Assembly: GCF_009730915.1 (NCBI RefSeq)
Contig: NC_052488.1
Location: 22,314,305-22,378,304 of the forward strand
Source of the DNA: Dioscorea cayenensis subsp. rotundata
Lineage: Eukaryota > Streptophyta > Magnoliopsida > Dioscoreales > Dioscoreaceae
Length of the DNA: 64,000 nt
Direction of reading: 5' to 3'
Shown here: piece by piece, positions 27,915 through 40,847 of the stretch
Layout: the number at the start of each line of letters is the position of its first letter
Position numbering within the stretch: position 1 is the first letter of the stretch
Program-made: the position numbers and the translations under genes
The notes under the pieces: generated by a model
Told to the model about the DNA's origin: nothing
The model's input: the letters and a program-made list of their open reading frames with translations, nothing else
Databases searched by the model: none

Positions 27915-30900
27915 ATGGATGAGGCCCGTGGCCTCGATCTTAACTCCCGGGCTGACCATCCGGAATCATCCTCGGTTGATCCGGTGGAAGCCCTAGCTAT
28001 GAGCCCTTCAGCGGTGGCGGAAGCTGATCGTGCTGATGCCGGTGATGGTGCAGGAGGTGAGCTTCAGAGTGCTGAAATTGATGGTCAACGGGAAGATGGA
28101 GGTGATCTGAAGATGGAAATGGTGGAAGGGAGAAGTTTGGAGTGCGGTGAAGTGGTGGCGGGAGTTCGTGCTGGCTGTGGAGAGGTTGACGATGTTGATC
28201 GGCTTGGAAAGGATGGATCTTGTGGTGACTTGGAGATGGTTGTTGATGTTCGTGGTGGTGAGGTTGGGGGTGCTTCTGGGAAAGTTGTTTCTGGGTTGGA
28301 GATCAGTGACCAAGTTGAGCAAATTGAGGAAGGGAAGGAGCGAGGGTTAGTGGAGAGTGGGCAGTCTGAGTCTGTTACTACTGATGTTGTTCCTTGTTCT
28401 TCCGAGACTCAGAAAGGAGATGCATTTGCTGGTGTGGAGGAGCGAAAAAATGATGGAGTTACTGAAGTGCAGGGATCTGTTGAGGATTTGGAAGGAGTGA
28501 ATGCTGATGTTGAGGAGGTTGACATACAAGAGGAAGTCAAGGAGGAAGGGGTGAGCTTGGCCAGTGATTTGAGGGGAAGTGAATTAACCAGTGGGTCTGG
28601 TGAAAGAGTCATTGCTGATGAGAAGAGGGATATGGTGGTTGGGGAGGTGGAGGCTCTGAGCACAGTGGAGAATGATGAATTGGTTGCGACTCCCAACAGT
28701 GGGAAGGATTCAGATGTAGAAGGTGAAGTTGGAGTGCTTGACAATAGAAGAATTGAAGTTACAATTGCTCACAGGGCTGATGCTTCTGAGGCTGGCCCGA
28801 TGAGTGTGTCTGATGTAGCTACTGAAGCTGTTGTTCAGGTTGACAGAGAGCTGGAATTGGTAGATAGATCTGGTGGTGATGAGAAAATGATGCTCGACAC
28901 AATAAATGCTCCATGTTCCTCCAAAACTGCAGGCCTTGAAAGTTTGGAAGGGGCAACAGATTTGGGGATTTGTGACCAAGCTGAATTTGTAGATGATGCT
29001 GCATCTTCTCTAGAGCATTGTGAGAGATTGATTGGTGATGTACCAGAATGTGATTCAGAGAGAGAAATGGGAAGTAGAAAAAGTGGTGACCAGAGACTAA
29101 AATTAACTGAAGAGCGGGAGGTGAGCATGGATGAAATTACTGAACCACCATCAGTTGCTCCTTCAGTGCCTAAGAGTGATAGTGTAGAAGTCTCAGCAGA
29201 TTTGGGAGATGTGGATGAGCGCCATCAAGAGAAGAAGGCTGTACAAGGTTCTTGTTCCAACTTCCTGAACCCATTGGTAGTTGTGGAGGAACCGACAATA
29301 GAAGACAAGTTGGGAGAGCATGAAACTGTTGTATTGGATTTGATTGACAAGAATCCAGATGTTCAGGAGGTTGCTAATGCTTCTGCAAGTGAAGAGGAAC
29401 AGAAGATAGAGTCAGTGTCCTTGGACAACAACAGACCAATCACTCTCACTAAGGAATCGGATACTATCAATGTACATGAAGGTGACAGAGGAGATCAGAA
29501 AGCTGCTATTAATCTTGTGCCTCTGATTAACAAGAATCTTGAAGTTGAAGCGGATGCTGTTCTTGCAAATGAAGAGGTAGCCAAGGCGGTGGTGTCTGTG
29601 CCTGCAGATGATCCTTCATTAGTTCCTATCATGAAAAATACAGTCTCAGCCAATGTAATTGCTGAAGCACATGATAGAGATTTAAATCCAATCTGTGAGA
29701 GTGTCAGAGGACACCTTGTCAACACTGAAGATTCTATTTGTGCACATGATCCAGAAAATAGTATCATGGATAGTGATGTACAAACATCATATGCAAATTC
29801 AGTTGAGGTAGATATTGCTCAGGGAGGAGCCAAGGCAAATGTGAATTTAGAAAGCAGTGGTTCTGCAGAGAAATCTAAAAACAGAAATATCCAACTTGTT
29901 ATTGAAAATCCAGATGATGGTGGAGAAAGTAGTAATGACAATCCATATTTACTTGACAAGGACATGATGGAAATTGATGAACCAAAGCCTTCCATGCTAT
30001 CTTCCATCCAGTCTTTTACACCTCAAGAGAAGCAGGAAGCAAAAGCTACTATTGCTTCAACAGATGATGACAATCTTGGCAATAATTCTTATGAAGCTGT
30101 GTCACCTGTTTTTCCACAGAGTGAGCCTGTAGGTCTGGATGCTTCTCCTGGTAGAGTTCAAATGCTTAATACAGAATCCATGAATTATACTGCAAATACT
30201 TCTCTGGATGAATTTTGCAGACATGCAGATGTTGTTCGAGAGTCGGGGCCTTCGGCAGGATTGCCTTTTAAAGGTGAATCAGCATTGCAGGATGGTAGTT
30301 CAACTGATGTTATGGATCCTTGTATTGATGGAGAGGCTGATATTCTTCAAAGTGCATTTGTTGATGGTGATGAAAATTTTACAATGACGGAAGGTGGTCA
30401 AGATGTGATGAATACAGATTTGTGTAATGATGGCACTGATAAGGTTCATGATAAGGAAGATAAAGTATTGGAAAGAGTAGATGGTGTAACTGTTGAAGAT
30501 TGTGAAGTTTCTAATATGGAAAAAGGTCAACATGCAAGGTACTATTTGGCTTCTCAAGACACAACTAGCGTCTCTATATCTGATTTGGTCTGGGGCAAAG
30601 TGAAGAGCCATCCTTGGTGGCCTGGCCAAATTTTTGATTCTTCAGATGCATCAGAACTAGCACTGAAATATCAGAAGAAGGACAACTTCCTTGTGGCATA
30701 TTTTGGAGACAAAACATTTGCTTGGTGTGAAGAATCCCAGTTAAAGCCTTTCCTTGAATACTTCTCACAGATGGCAAATCAAAGCACTTCAGATGCCTTT
30801 ATAAATGCTTTGGATGATGTTCTGCAGGAGGTTTCTAGACGAGTACAGTTGGGGATGACATGCCAATGTACACCTGAAGTAACTTATACTGATATTAAGT

Positions 30901-33900
30901 ATCAAAAGATAGATAATGCCGGCGTACGGAAAGGAACCTCAGGCAAAGTGTTTGACAGGTCTCAGATTGTCAATAGTTTTCAACCTGATAGGCTCCTACT
31001 GTATGTTCGCACATTAGCTCAGTTTTCAAAGAGAGAGACTGATAGGCTGGATCTTGTGCTAGCCCAAGCTCATTTGAATGCCTTTTATATGTTGAAAGGT
31101 TATTCTCAACACCCTGTGTTATTTCTCTGCGGAGGTTTGGCAGAGAATGATGATGAGGTATCACCTCCTGGCGAGGACATATCTGAACCACAGAATGCTG
31201 TGGAGCATCATTATGGGAAGAATAAGTTGAGAGGAAGGAAGCACACTTCTGATAAACAAAATGCATCGGAAGATATTAGTGAACAAAATGTGTATGAACT
31301 GATGGAAGCAGAAACTAATTTTCAATTTGTAGATGGTGACAGAAAGAAATCAGGTCTGGAATTGCCAGGCAAATCATATTCACGGTTGTCTGGAAGGAAA
31401 CACAAAATTGATGATTTTGATCCTATGGATTTGGAGAAAAATAAGAAAGAAAGGTTCGACTCTTTAGGAGATTTTAAACCCAAACCATCACTTATTGGCT
31501 CTTTCAAAATTGGAGAATGCATTCGTCGAGCTGCAAGCCAGCTAACAGGATCGACGCCTGTCCTAAAGAGTCCTAGTGAGGCACTCCAGAAAAGTGTGTC
31601 CAAGGGTGGTGATCATACAAGTTTTGATGTTTCTGGGTTTGATGATTCACCTCACACTCCTGTTGAGACCCGGAGAACAAAAGCGAGAATCTCAGATGAC
31701 AATTCATCTTCAAGTGAAATGCTTTCACAACTCTGCTTAGCCGCCAGAGATCCTTTTAAACATTACAGCTTTATTCCTCAAATAGTCAATTTCTTCTCTG
31801 ATTTTAGAAATTCATCTGTGTCTGATTCCTCCAAAGACAGTGAACCTGTGCCTGCACCTGTGGAGAAAATAGCAGCTAAAAGGGGTAGGAAGAAAAAGAC
31901 AGACACCCAGCCTTCCTCGGTGCCAGCCTCTTCTGTGACATCAGCACCTGATTATATGTCTGACTCTTATTGGTCTGATATGCTTTTCCATAGCAGTCCG
32001 GAAGGCAATCTATCTCCCAATGGCATGAAAAGAAAAGGATCTTATATGAGGAGCCAAAGGAAGAAGAGGAAATCTCTGTTGGAAACAACATCATCTCTTC
32101 AACCTGACCCAATGTTGGGTAATGCAAAACAACAAGTAGTAAATGCAAGCCCTAATCTGAAGCAGGAATTGGCGGCAGAAAGACCAATCATAGGCTTGGG
32201 TCGAAAACATTCTGATGAGTGCACTCCTACTGAACTTGTTTTATGCTTCAACAAACCCGATTCCATGCCTTCTAGAACAGACCTTATCAAGATTTTTGGT
32301 CGTTATGGACCATTGAAGGAATCAGCAACGGAGGTTATGAAGAAGACGAACCGTGTTAAAGTAGTCTTCAAAAGGCGAGCTGATGCAGAAATTGCTTTCA
32401 GTAGTGCAGGAAAGTATAGCATTTTTGGGCCATCACTTATAAGTTACAGGCTAAGATATTTGCCGTCTATTCCAGAGGATCCTACAGATAGTAGCCCACA
32501 AGAAATGCAAGATGCACTGCCAGATACCACTCAACAAAAGGCTGAAGATGCACCTGCAGAAGTCAACATTCAGAATGCAAAAGATGCACCTCCAGGTGAA
32601 ATACCACAAGAAGCCAGAGATGGCGACCAAGGTACCACACCAGATGCTTCTTCAAATGTAATCTCACAAGATGTAGAAGATGTACCCACAAAGACCACAC
32701 ATCAAGACACAAATGATGCAATCCCAGATATCACTCCAGATACCCATTCAGAGATAATGGCACAAGATGCGGAAGATACGCCTGCAAAAATCACACAGCA
32801 AGATGCAAACAAGGCAACCCCAGATACCACAGCAGATGCACCTTCAGAAACTGCACCGCCGGATGCAGAAGACACACTACCAGTGGCAATGTCAGATGCA
32901 GAAGACTCACTACCAGTGGCAACGTCAGATGCAGCACCTAATGTGATACTCCAAGAGGCGGAACATTCATTAGCAGAAACCAGGCAACAGGATGCAGAAG
33001 ATATCCTTCCAGATGCAACAGCTGATGTACTGCTCCTAGAGATGGAGGATACACCTGCAGAAACCACACAACTGGATGCAGAAGATACACTTCCAGGTAC
33101 CACATCAGTTGCACCTCCTGATATAATGCTCCAAGACGGGGAAGATACAGCAGCAGGAAACAGACCACAGGATGCTGAAGATACACTTCCAGATACCACA
33201 TCAGTTGCACCTCCTGATATAATGCTCCAAGATGGGGAAGATTCAGCAGCAGAAATCAGACTGCAGGATGCCGAAGATGCACTTCCAGATGTGATACCTG
33301 ATGTAACATTCCAGCAGGCGGAAGATACACATGCAGAAACCACACAACAGGATACAGAAGACGCACTTCAAGATGCTACATCAGTTGCACCTCCTGATGT
33401 AGTCCTCCAAGACATGGAAGATATACCAGCACAGACTGTGGCATCGGATGCAAACAATGCACTTCCAGATAAAATATCAAGTGCAACACCTGATGTAACA
33501 CTCCAAGAGGCAGAAGATACTCCTGCAGGAATCACACAACAGGGTGCAGAAGTTGCAGTTGCAGATACCACATTAGATGCACCTTCTGATACAATACTGC
33601 AAGATATGGAAGATACACCAGCAGAAGCCATACCACAGGATGCAGAAGTTGCGCCTTCTGTTATAGTACTCCAAGAAGTGGAAGCTGCACCAGCAGAAAC
33701 TATACTACAGGATGCAGAAGATGCGCTTCCTGATATTACATCAGATGCACACGCTGATATGGTACTCCATGATATGGAACATGCACATGCAGAGGCCACA
33801 CCACAGGATCCAGAAGATTCACTTCCAGATACTACGTCAGATGCACCTACTGATAAAATACTCAATTGCATGGAGGTTACACCTGCAGAAAGCTCACCAC

Positions 33901-34452
33901 AGGGCACATTAGATGAGACATTAGATGCAACTCCAGAGATGATGCTCCAAGATGTGGAAGATACACCTACAGAAACCAAACAACAAGATGCTGAAGTTCT
34001 TGTTCCAGATCCCAAATTAGATGCACTTCCTGACAAAGTACTTCAAGATGCGGAAGTTTCACCTGCAGAAACTTCACCACAGTATGCAGATGCTGCACTT
34101 CCTGATTCCACCACATTAGATTTACTTCCCAATAAAGTAGCCCAAGATGTGGAGGATACTCTCCTGCAAACCACACCACAGGATGCAAATGATGCACTTC
34201 CGGATACCACACTACAGGACCCAAGGAAGGCACTTCAAAGTACTATACCAGAAGATTCACAAGGTATTGCATCAGAGACCAAACCGCAAGATGTAAAAGA
34301 TGTTGCAAGCGAGGATTCAGGTGATTAAGTCTTGCTACTCCCTGTTTGATTTTTGCTGATCTTTTATTCTAATAGAAATATTGATTTTCTTTTTAGCTGA
34401 AGCAGAGGGCGAAATTGTTGTAGATGCTGCACAAGTTGAAGCTATTAGCTGA
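27915..34452 (+). CDS. Large PWWP-domain chromatin protein with C-terminal RRM-like domain and acidic repeat array
   Basis: PWWP domains read methylated histone tails and DNA. Plant PWWP-domain proteins of this layout act with Polycomb-type or transcriptional regulators; that role is inferred here. Main exon 27915-34320. I splice it to 34397-34452 (GT...AG, phase-correct, ending VEAIS) for 2153 residues; retention of this intron would stop at 34326-34328. Residues 1-870: very acidic, low-complexity. About 885-980: PWWP domain with VWGKVKSHPWWPGQIFD and FGDKTFAWCEESQL. About 1320: KRGRKKK, an AT-hook/NLS-like basic patch. About 1436-1520: an RRM-like fold (TELVLCFNKPDSMPSRTDLI, IFGRYGPL, VVFKRRADAEIAF). 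About 1530-2110: an array of about 32-residue repeats built on QDAEDTPAETTPQDAEDALPD-like phrases. ATG 27915 fits a Kozak-like context; the frame is open further upstream without a better Met. The repeat array makes it longer than family members I know. Confidence 0.88.
32500..34250 (+). repeat. Degenerate 96-bp (32-residue) coding tandem array in the PWWP gene
   Basis: About 17 in-frame units, mostly 32 residues, some shortened to 24-28. The clearest neighbours are 33084-33179 and 33180-33275, both with TSVAPPDIMLQDGED. The consensus order is LPD-TTSDAPPD-(I/V)xLQD-xEDTPAE-T-QQDAED-A. It is highly acidic with almost no aromatic residues and almost certainly disordered. It also creates long but meaningless open frames on the opposite strand. 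Confidence 0.9.
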
Positions 34453-36214
34453 GCATGAGGGTCATCGAAGTAAGTTGCTTTTGTTGGTGCTAGTTTTGCA
34501 AATCATTTTCGTTGGTTTATGCCAAGAATAGTGCCCTTAAGCATATGCAGTGTAGGTAGTGAACATGCTATAATGCACTAGATCAGTTTAACTCGTATGT
34601 TGTATATATAAGATGTAATCTTATATATGAGCAAGAGCTCTCTTTATTGGCTTGCCAAAATTTTCTGGTGCCCGATTCTTCTAAACTTTGCCTCACTCGG
34701 AGTAAAATTCAAAATTCTACTGCATTACCTTATTTGATAATAATGACAGTTGCAAATGGTGTAGATGATGTTCTCAATATTGGCATTTGATTTTAAATTT
34801 TTTTTGGTTGGCTTGGCTTCTATTATTGTTCTTCTGTTGTGAAGATGATATTTTTCATGCAATTACTGTCCTGCTAGGATTGCATTACGGAGGAACTTAC
34901 CCTTGTGAGTTGTTTCGGTTTCTTTGCTATTTGTTAATCTTGACCCTTTAAGCTGTGATGATTTGTTTGTTAAAATGGGATGAAATTGAACAAAATTGGA
35001 ATTCTTATTTCACTCTGGAAATGTTTCAATGTCTTCTGTTTGTTACGTCGTGCTGTGTCTTTTAGTTTGTTTGACCTCCTTTTTCTTCTAATGGTCTCTT
35101 GGAAATAGTTAAGTAGTTTTTACAACTTTTATCTAATGGTAAATATTTTTAATTAATATGGATTCAGATTTATGAAATCGGTTCGAATGGTTTCTTGTTT
35201 TTGCAAATATTGTTGAGATAAATATCTTGTTCTTGCAGAATGAACTTTACTGGTATCTTTTATCTCTAATAGTAATTTTTTTGGCACTTGTATTGATACG
35301 CAAGTCTTACCGCGAAGCTGGTATTGTATATTCTTTTTTATGTTTCTGACTTTTAGTATTTAGAAAAGCTCTCGTGATCGTGATCACTGAATCTGAAAAC
35401 CTATATTGTTACTCTCCTTTAGCTTTCATGCATTGTCTTGTTCCAATTGGTTGTTGTTTCTGCTGCTCTAAGAACGCAGTTTATCGGTGAGCAAAAATAA
35501 TCTAAACATGATGTTCTCATATTCAGATGCTAACAATGTTTGTGCAGGTATATATATATAAATATATATATATAAAAGAGGCAAAGATTGCTCTAAAAGT
35601 TTCTCATTCTGACATTTCTGTTCTTGTGTTTTAATGTTTAATCTTGTTTTGCTGGATGTCATGAAGCAAACTATGTAATTTAATTCTCTGTGGTAATAAA
35701 AGTTATTTAATTATCTATGTTTTGTGTGTAGTAATTAATCGTGGTGTAACATTATAATATTACGAAGGTTCTGGTCAAGTTGGTCCATTCAGGTTCTGGC
35801 TATTATATGATGCCATTTATTACTCATTTTGCTCTTCATTGTGTCCGTGAATTATTTTACTAGTTTAAAGAAGGCTTCTTTACAATGATTCACTTTTGTA
35901 CTTGTGATAATGAATCACTCGAGACTAATGCATGACTATTTTTTTATTAAAAAAATAAATTAGACAGTCTGTCAAAACTTGAATCATTGTTGTTTTTGAC
36001 CTTCTGGAGAATGTAAAAAATAAAAAATATATATCATAAATTAAAAAAAAAAAAAACTACTTTTTTTAAAAATATTTTCTCTACATCTCCTTCTATCAAA
36101 ATAAATTTAAAAAAAAAACCTCGAAATTTAAATAAATGCCGGTTAAAATTATGGAAAAAAAAAATGTTGCTCTCATATAGTAGAACACTCATTAAAAGTA
36201 AAAACTGCTTTTTG
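34453..36214. other. Intergenic / PWWP 3' region, no gene seen
   Basis: AT-rich with short (TA)n near 35550-35575 and poly(A) runs at about 36040-36160. Several isolated splice-like signals occur but no exon I can support. Part may be the PWWP 3' UTR. Confidence 0.5.
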
Positions 36215-36255
36215 TGGGCCAGACTTGATGTTTGGGCTGGGCCAGGAGTGGCCCA
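36215..36255 (+). promoter_or_regulatory. Cluster of site II (TGGGCC/T) elements
   Basis: TGGGCC at 36215-36220, TGGGCT at 36233-36238, TGGGCC at 36238-36243 and GGCCCA at 36250-36255 lie 150-190 bp upstream of the next gene's ATG. Clusters like this are TCP-dependent elements of growth- and cell-cycle-linked plant promoters. Confidence 0.55.
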
Positions 36256-36398
36256 TTAACTACGTGGGGCCAGCCTTCCCGCTCGGAAACACTTGAAAAT
36301 TTCAGTCAGTGATGATGGCCATGTCCTCATCCGAATCATCGAGGACGAAGGAGGAGGGACCCTAGAGAAATCCTCAGATCGAGTTCTTTATAGCATCA

Positions 36399-39300
36399 AT
36401 GGAGGACGCCACTGGGACTCCCCGCATTCCATCTCCCATGGCGCCCCAGGATCCGCTTGGTAATCTCCTTTTCTTCACTCTTTGTCCTGGGTTGTGTTAG
36501 GGTTTGTGTTTTTAGATCTCTTTCCATTTGTTTATTGGAATGTTGGATCGGTGAGGGAAATTGGTTGGTTTTTTTTTGTGCATTTTGAGTTTTTTGATTT
36601 TTTTGTCATGTTTGGAGTTGCAGTTTTGGAGGAGGATAATCTTGGGAAGAAGCAAATTCGTGTTTCGAATGATGAGTTCATGGATGAGAAGGAGAATGTT
36701 AGTGCTGGGAATGCTTTGGTTGTGCCCAGAGAAACACCGATTATGCCAATGAGTAAGAGGAAGGCTAAAGGATTTAACTTGAGGAAAAGCTTAGCTTGGA
36801 ACAAGGCTTTCTTCACTGAAGAAGGTGCTAAGGATTTTCTGAATTTTGGTTGGCGTTCTTTTTGTTTCTTGGTGGTTTTTAGCGTTTTTGGTTTGATCAG
36901 GTGTTCTTGATCCGATGGAGATGTCCACATTGACTGGTTCTGTCACTAAGGCTAGTGGAAGTTTTCAGCCAGGAGCCAAAGGAGTTATATCACCATTGAC
37001 AAGATTCAATGTTAGTAGTGAGAGATCTAGACCTGTGCTTCAAGACCTTGGGGAAAAAATATGTGATGCATGGTCTGCAAAACATTCAGTGAAAGATGTG
37101 AAAGCGGACAAAGTGTCCTCAATGCATCGTGAAGAGCCAGAGATAGATGCGGTTAGTTTGCTTGGTTCTCGTACCTTTCATTAACTGTTTCTTGTGTCAT
37201 GGTGTTTGCTTTGTTTGCTTATTTTTTATACGCCTTTTTCAGGTCTCGGTGAAGAAATCCCCCCAGAAGGGACTTTTGAGAACTGTGCTACAGTCACCAT
37301 TTTTATCTTCATATCCTTCCACTGTTGGTTGTTACTGAAGGAAATTTTGTGTATTATTTTCCTTGAAAATTTATCAAGTATTTGGTTTTTTCTTCTTCTT
37401 ATTGCCTTATTTGAATGTAGACTTAACTCATTGTATACTCAGAAGAGAGTAGCAAATACAAGCAGGACAAATCCAGCATCTAAAATACCAAAGGTCATTC
37501 ATACAAAAACGTCGCTTCCCTTGGCCTTTAAGAGTTCCACCATGGGTACAAAAGGCTCCAAGTGTAGTCAGAGTATTGTTGTAGGTTTGTTTCTATCATA
37601 GGCCTACCTTTTCGTGATGCTAATAAAAAAGCTTGTTCTTGAGAGTTATCTCTGTTGCCTATTTGACACAATGTTTTTTTCATTGTAGTTAGCACTGTAC
37701 AAAGTACTAGTTTAATTAGGGGGATTTCACCTGATTCAGATAAAGATGTTGGTAGCAGCTCTACATCAGATAAGGACTCAGATGGCTTCAAAATGAGTAT
37801 GGTGAGAATAATAGGATTTTTGTGAGGTTCTTCTTGACAGAACATTTTGTAGTTTTTAGCCATAATGAGGTTTGGCATACAGTTTTTAATTTCATTACTC
37901 TTTTGGCATACTCTCATTTGGCAAGTCATGATTTGGTCAAATCTCCCATGAAGCATTACTCAAAATGCTTGTTCTACAGGTTGAGAAAGCTTCTGACACC
38001 TCAAAGATCAACCAAGATCCATTCTTTCAAAGGAAAATGCACGAACCAATTACCAGTAAGGGCTTCAGAAAACCAGCACCTTCAGTTCAGAATAATGATC
38101 ATCGTATTTGTAGAGGTCTACCAGCTGGCCCAGCAGTAGCTCATGTAAAACCATCAGGCCTGCGGTTGCCTATGCCAACTATGGGATTCTTTAGTCAGGT
38201 AAGGTTTCTTATTTGTTTCGTCATGTATTGTAATCAATCACATGTATTATTAGCTTCTTTGAGAGTTTCTAAATACTTTGCTTCCAAATATTAAACTCTA
38301 TATGATTTGACATGCATAACAAACACATGCATATGTTAGATCCGCATATGCATTTCTGTCATTTTTATGGGACATATATTTCTGCATCAAAAGCCATATC
38401 CCATGAATGACAGTAGCATTTTTCATTCTAGGTGATCAACAATGATTGGAGATTTTTGTGTATTTGTGTCCGAACTACTATGTTGTGTTTAAATGCTGAC
38501 CAAGATGTTGCGGTATAGTTTTGTGTTGTGTGGATGTGCCTTATTGTTAACTGAAAGATTAAGCCTATGTTATATGTTGTTCAATGATACTCATTTGCAG
38601 CAGGCTTTTGATGTTTCTTGTCAGGTTCCACCGTGAGAATTATGTCTATACATGTTTATTTGCATTAGTTGTTGCGTTTCCTACTTATGCTTTTCTCCGT
38701 TTACAGGGAAAAGTTTCTCCTAAATATAATAGCCAGCCTCAGAAAGCAGCTCAACCATTCATCTCTAAAATTCCTCCTCCCAGAAAATTTACTAATGAGA
38801 AACCTCTTGGCGAGTCAAGGCCTACAACAACACAGAAACTTAAAACACCCACTGTTACAACAAAGTCGACTTCTGCACATGTAGCTTCTTCCAGATCACA
38901 AGCCATTTCTGCCCAAAATTGCTCAAAGCCTTCCACCGCAGCCCTTGGTAGACAACCTGACATGAAATTGAGGGTGAGAATGTTGTCACCTCATGACGTT
39001 GATAGAGAAGGCGCCTTTAGTTCTGGAAGCTCTAATTGTGCTACAAATCAAGTATCTGTGCAAATGGAAGTTGCTGATGGTAGAATTGCGAATCCATCCC
39101 TGGAAACTAGTTTTTCTGGGAATGTACGTGATGCTAACCAGCTTATTGAAAATTATGGTGAACATGAGATTTTGTGTTCAAACTTTTCAACTCAAGTGCA
39201 CAATTCAAGCAAGCTACAAGAAAGTGATTTAAATCAACAACAAGCATGTGATTCTGTAGAATTGAAGTTGAGAATGTTGCCACCTCATGACGTTGATAGA

Positions 39301-40847
39301 GAATGCGCCTTTAGTTCTGGAAGTTCTAATTGCCCTACAAATCAAGAACCTGAGCAAATGGAAGTTGCTGATAGTAGAATTGCGAATCCATCCCTGGAAG
39401 CTAGTTTTTCTGGGAATGCACGTGATGCCAACCAGCTTATTGAAATTGAAAATTATGGTGAACATGAGATTTTGTGTTCAAACTTTTCAACTCAAGTGCA
39501 CAATTTAAGCAAGCTACAAGAAAGTGATTTAAATCAACAACAACAAGCATTTGATTCTGTTAATATCCTGGCAAAGAATCCGGAGGTTCAAAATTCTAAA
39601 GATGGGTCATTTTCTGTTACAGTTGAAGATAAGCATACAGTTGGTACAGTTGGAAATCCTACTTGTGAACTTGAATGTGGGTTTACAACTAATAGAGATG
39701 ATCATGGTGCCTCAATGGTTGTTGAGTCATCCTTGAGGTTGAATGTGGAAAGCATGGCTGAGAATAATGATATTAGTAGCAATTTAAATTTGGATCTGTC
39801 ATCTTCTCAGGGGACTGGAATATTTGTTAAGTCACTTGTACGAGAAACTTCTCATCAGACTGGAGTAGCTGCCCACAGAGATGATGCAGTTATCCCCCAT
39901 TTGCAAGAGTGAGTACTTAAGTTGGAAATTGCCTTCGCCTAATATTTTCTTGGTAGGATCTATGTTGTATTTCATATTCTTATCAATTATGTTGTTTTTG
40001 TAACCGAAGGAAACATTCAGCTGGAGCGACATCCGATATCTTATCATTGAAAAAACCAATAAATGCTGTGCCCTTCTCAGATGAATGGCTAGCTGCTGTT
40101 GAGTCTTATGGGGAGGTGAGTACAAATAAATTCTTGAAAATTTTATTCAAGGTTTTTAGTTGTGAAATTGCATTTAAATGGTATTTCCCACATCAAAAAT
40201 ATTCTGGTCCTGCACTTAATTAATTTCCGCATCAGATGTAAATTGTCTATTTACTATTATGCTCAATGGAACATTCTGGTATCAATTACTGTTTTCACGA
40301 CACAAATATTGTTCATGTTTTATTGTAGTTCTTTGTGGATTGTTCAACTGTTTTGTGTGGTGAATATTCTTTTAACCAAGTTAAATTCCATTCTTCATTT
40401 ACTGAATTGCAGGGGATTCTGGAACAGAAAACTGGTCCTGTTCAAAACTCTCCACCAGAGAAGGTTCTTTCTGAACCTGGTCCGTGGTCGCCGGTATATG
40501 ATTCTACTACTTTCATCATATGCGATTAAGATTAGGCATCAGTTTATATGCTCAATCATAGCATTTGAGATACTTAGTAAATTAGGCATCAGTTAGAACC
40601 GAATAAGAATCAAACTGGACTTTATGGGTCTCTTATTGACTTGAACATCTATTTGAATTCTGTACTGTAATGGCAGTATGGTTTACTGGTTCTAACAATT
40701 TAAATATCAATTTGATTAGTTAAATATTTTGTCTTTCCTAAAATGATATAGAGATGATCATTGCAGGTTAAGCGAAAAGCTCAAGACATTGGGCCATTTG
40801 ACTGTACTAAGTACTCAAAAGATCTCTCCGCCTCAGAGACAAACTAG
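36399..40847 (+). CDS. Conserved plant protein of unknown function, 11 exons
   Basis: I recognise the motifs as recurring in plant genomes but know no assigned function. Exons: 36399-36459, 36624-36824, 36901-37151, 37243-37323, 37443 to about 37561, about 37693-37801, 37980-38198, 38707-39908, 40010-40115, 40413-40493, 40767-40847, giving roughly 835 residues. The exon 5/6 junction is uncertain; several donors and acceptors near 37556-37580 and 37688-37704 are possible. Landmarks: GFNLRKSLAWNKAFFTEEGVLDP near the N-terminus (exons 2-3; the frame is quoted across a splice), KPSGLRLPMPTMGFFSQ (exon 7), FSDEWLAAVESYGE (exon 9), NSPPEKVLSEPGPWSP (exon 10) and VKRKAQDIGPFDCTKYSK at the end. It is basic and Ser/Pro-rich with no membrane segment or enzyme motif. 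Exon 8 contains an in-frame tandem duplication. Site II elements upstream suggest proliferation-linked expression (inference). Confidence 0.75.
38965..39561 (+). repeat. In-frame 98-residue tandem duplication in exon 8
   Basis: Copy 1 about 38965-39258 and copy 2 about 39259-39561, offset 294 bp. Both contain SPHDVDRE/PPHDVDRE, FSSGSSNC, MEVADGRIANPSLE/MEVADSRIANPSLE and HEILCSNFSTQVHN. Copy 2 has small in-frame insertions (IE and one Gln). High identity suggests a recent, lineage-specific duplication. Confidence 0.9.

Noticed and set aside
32702-34233. Long minus-strand open frames (up to 222 codons) opposite the PWWP gene, Ser/Ala/Gly-rich
   Set aside because: They are the complement of the in-frame 96-bp repeats; the repeated codon pattern avoids stops on the other strand. 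No independent signals.
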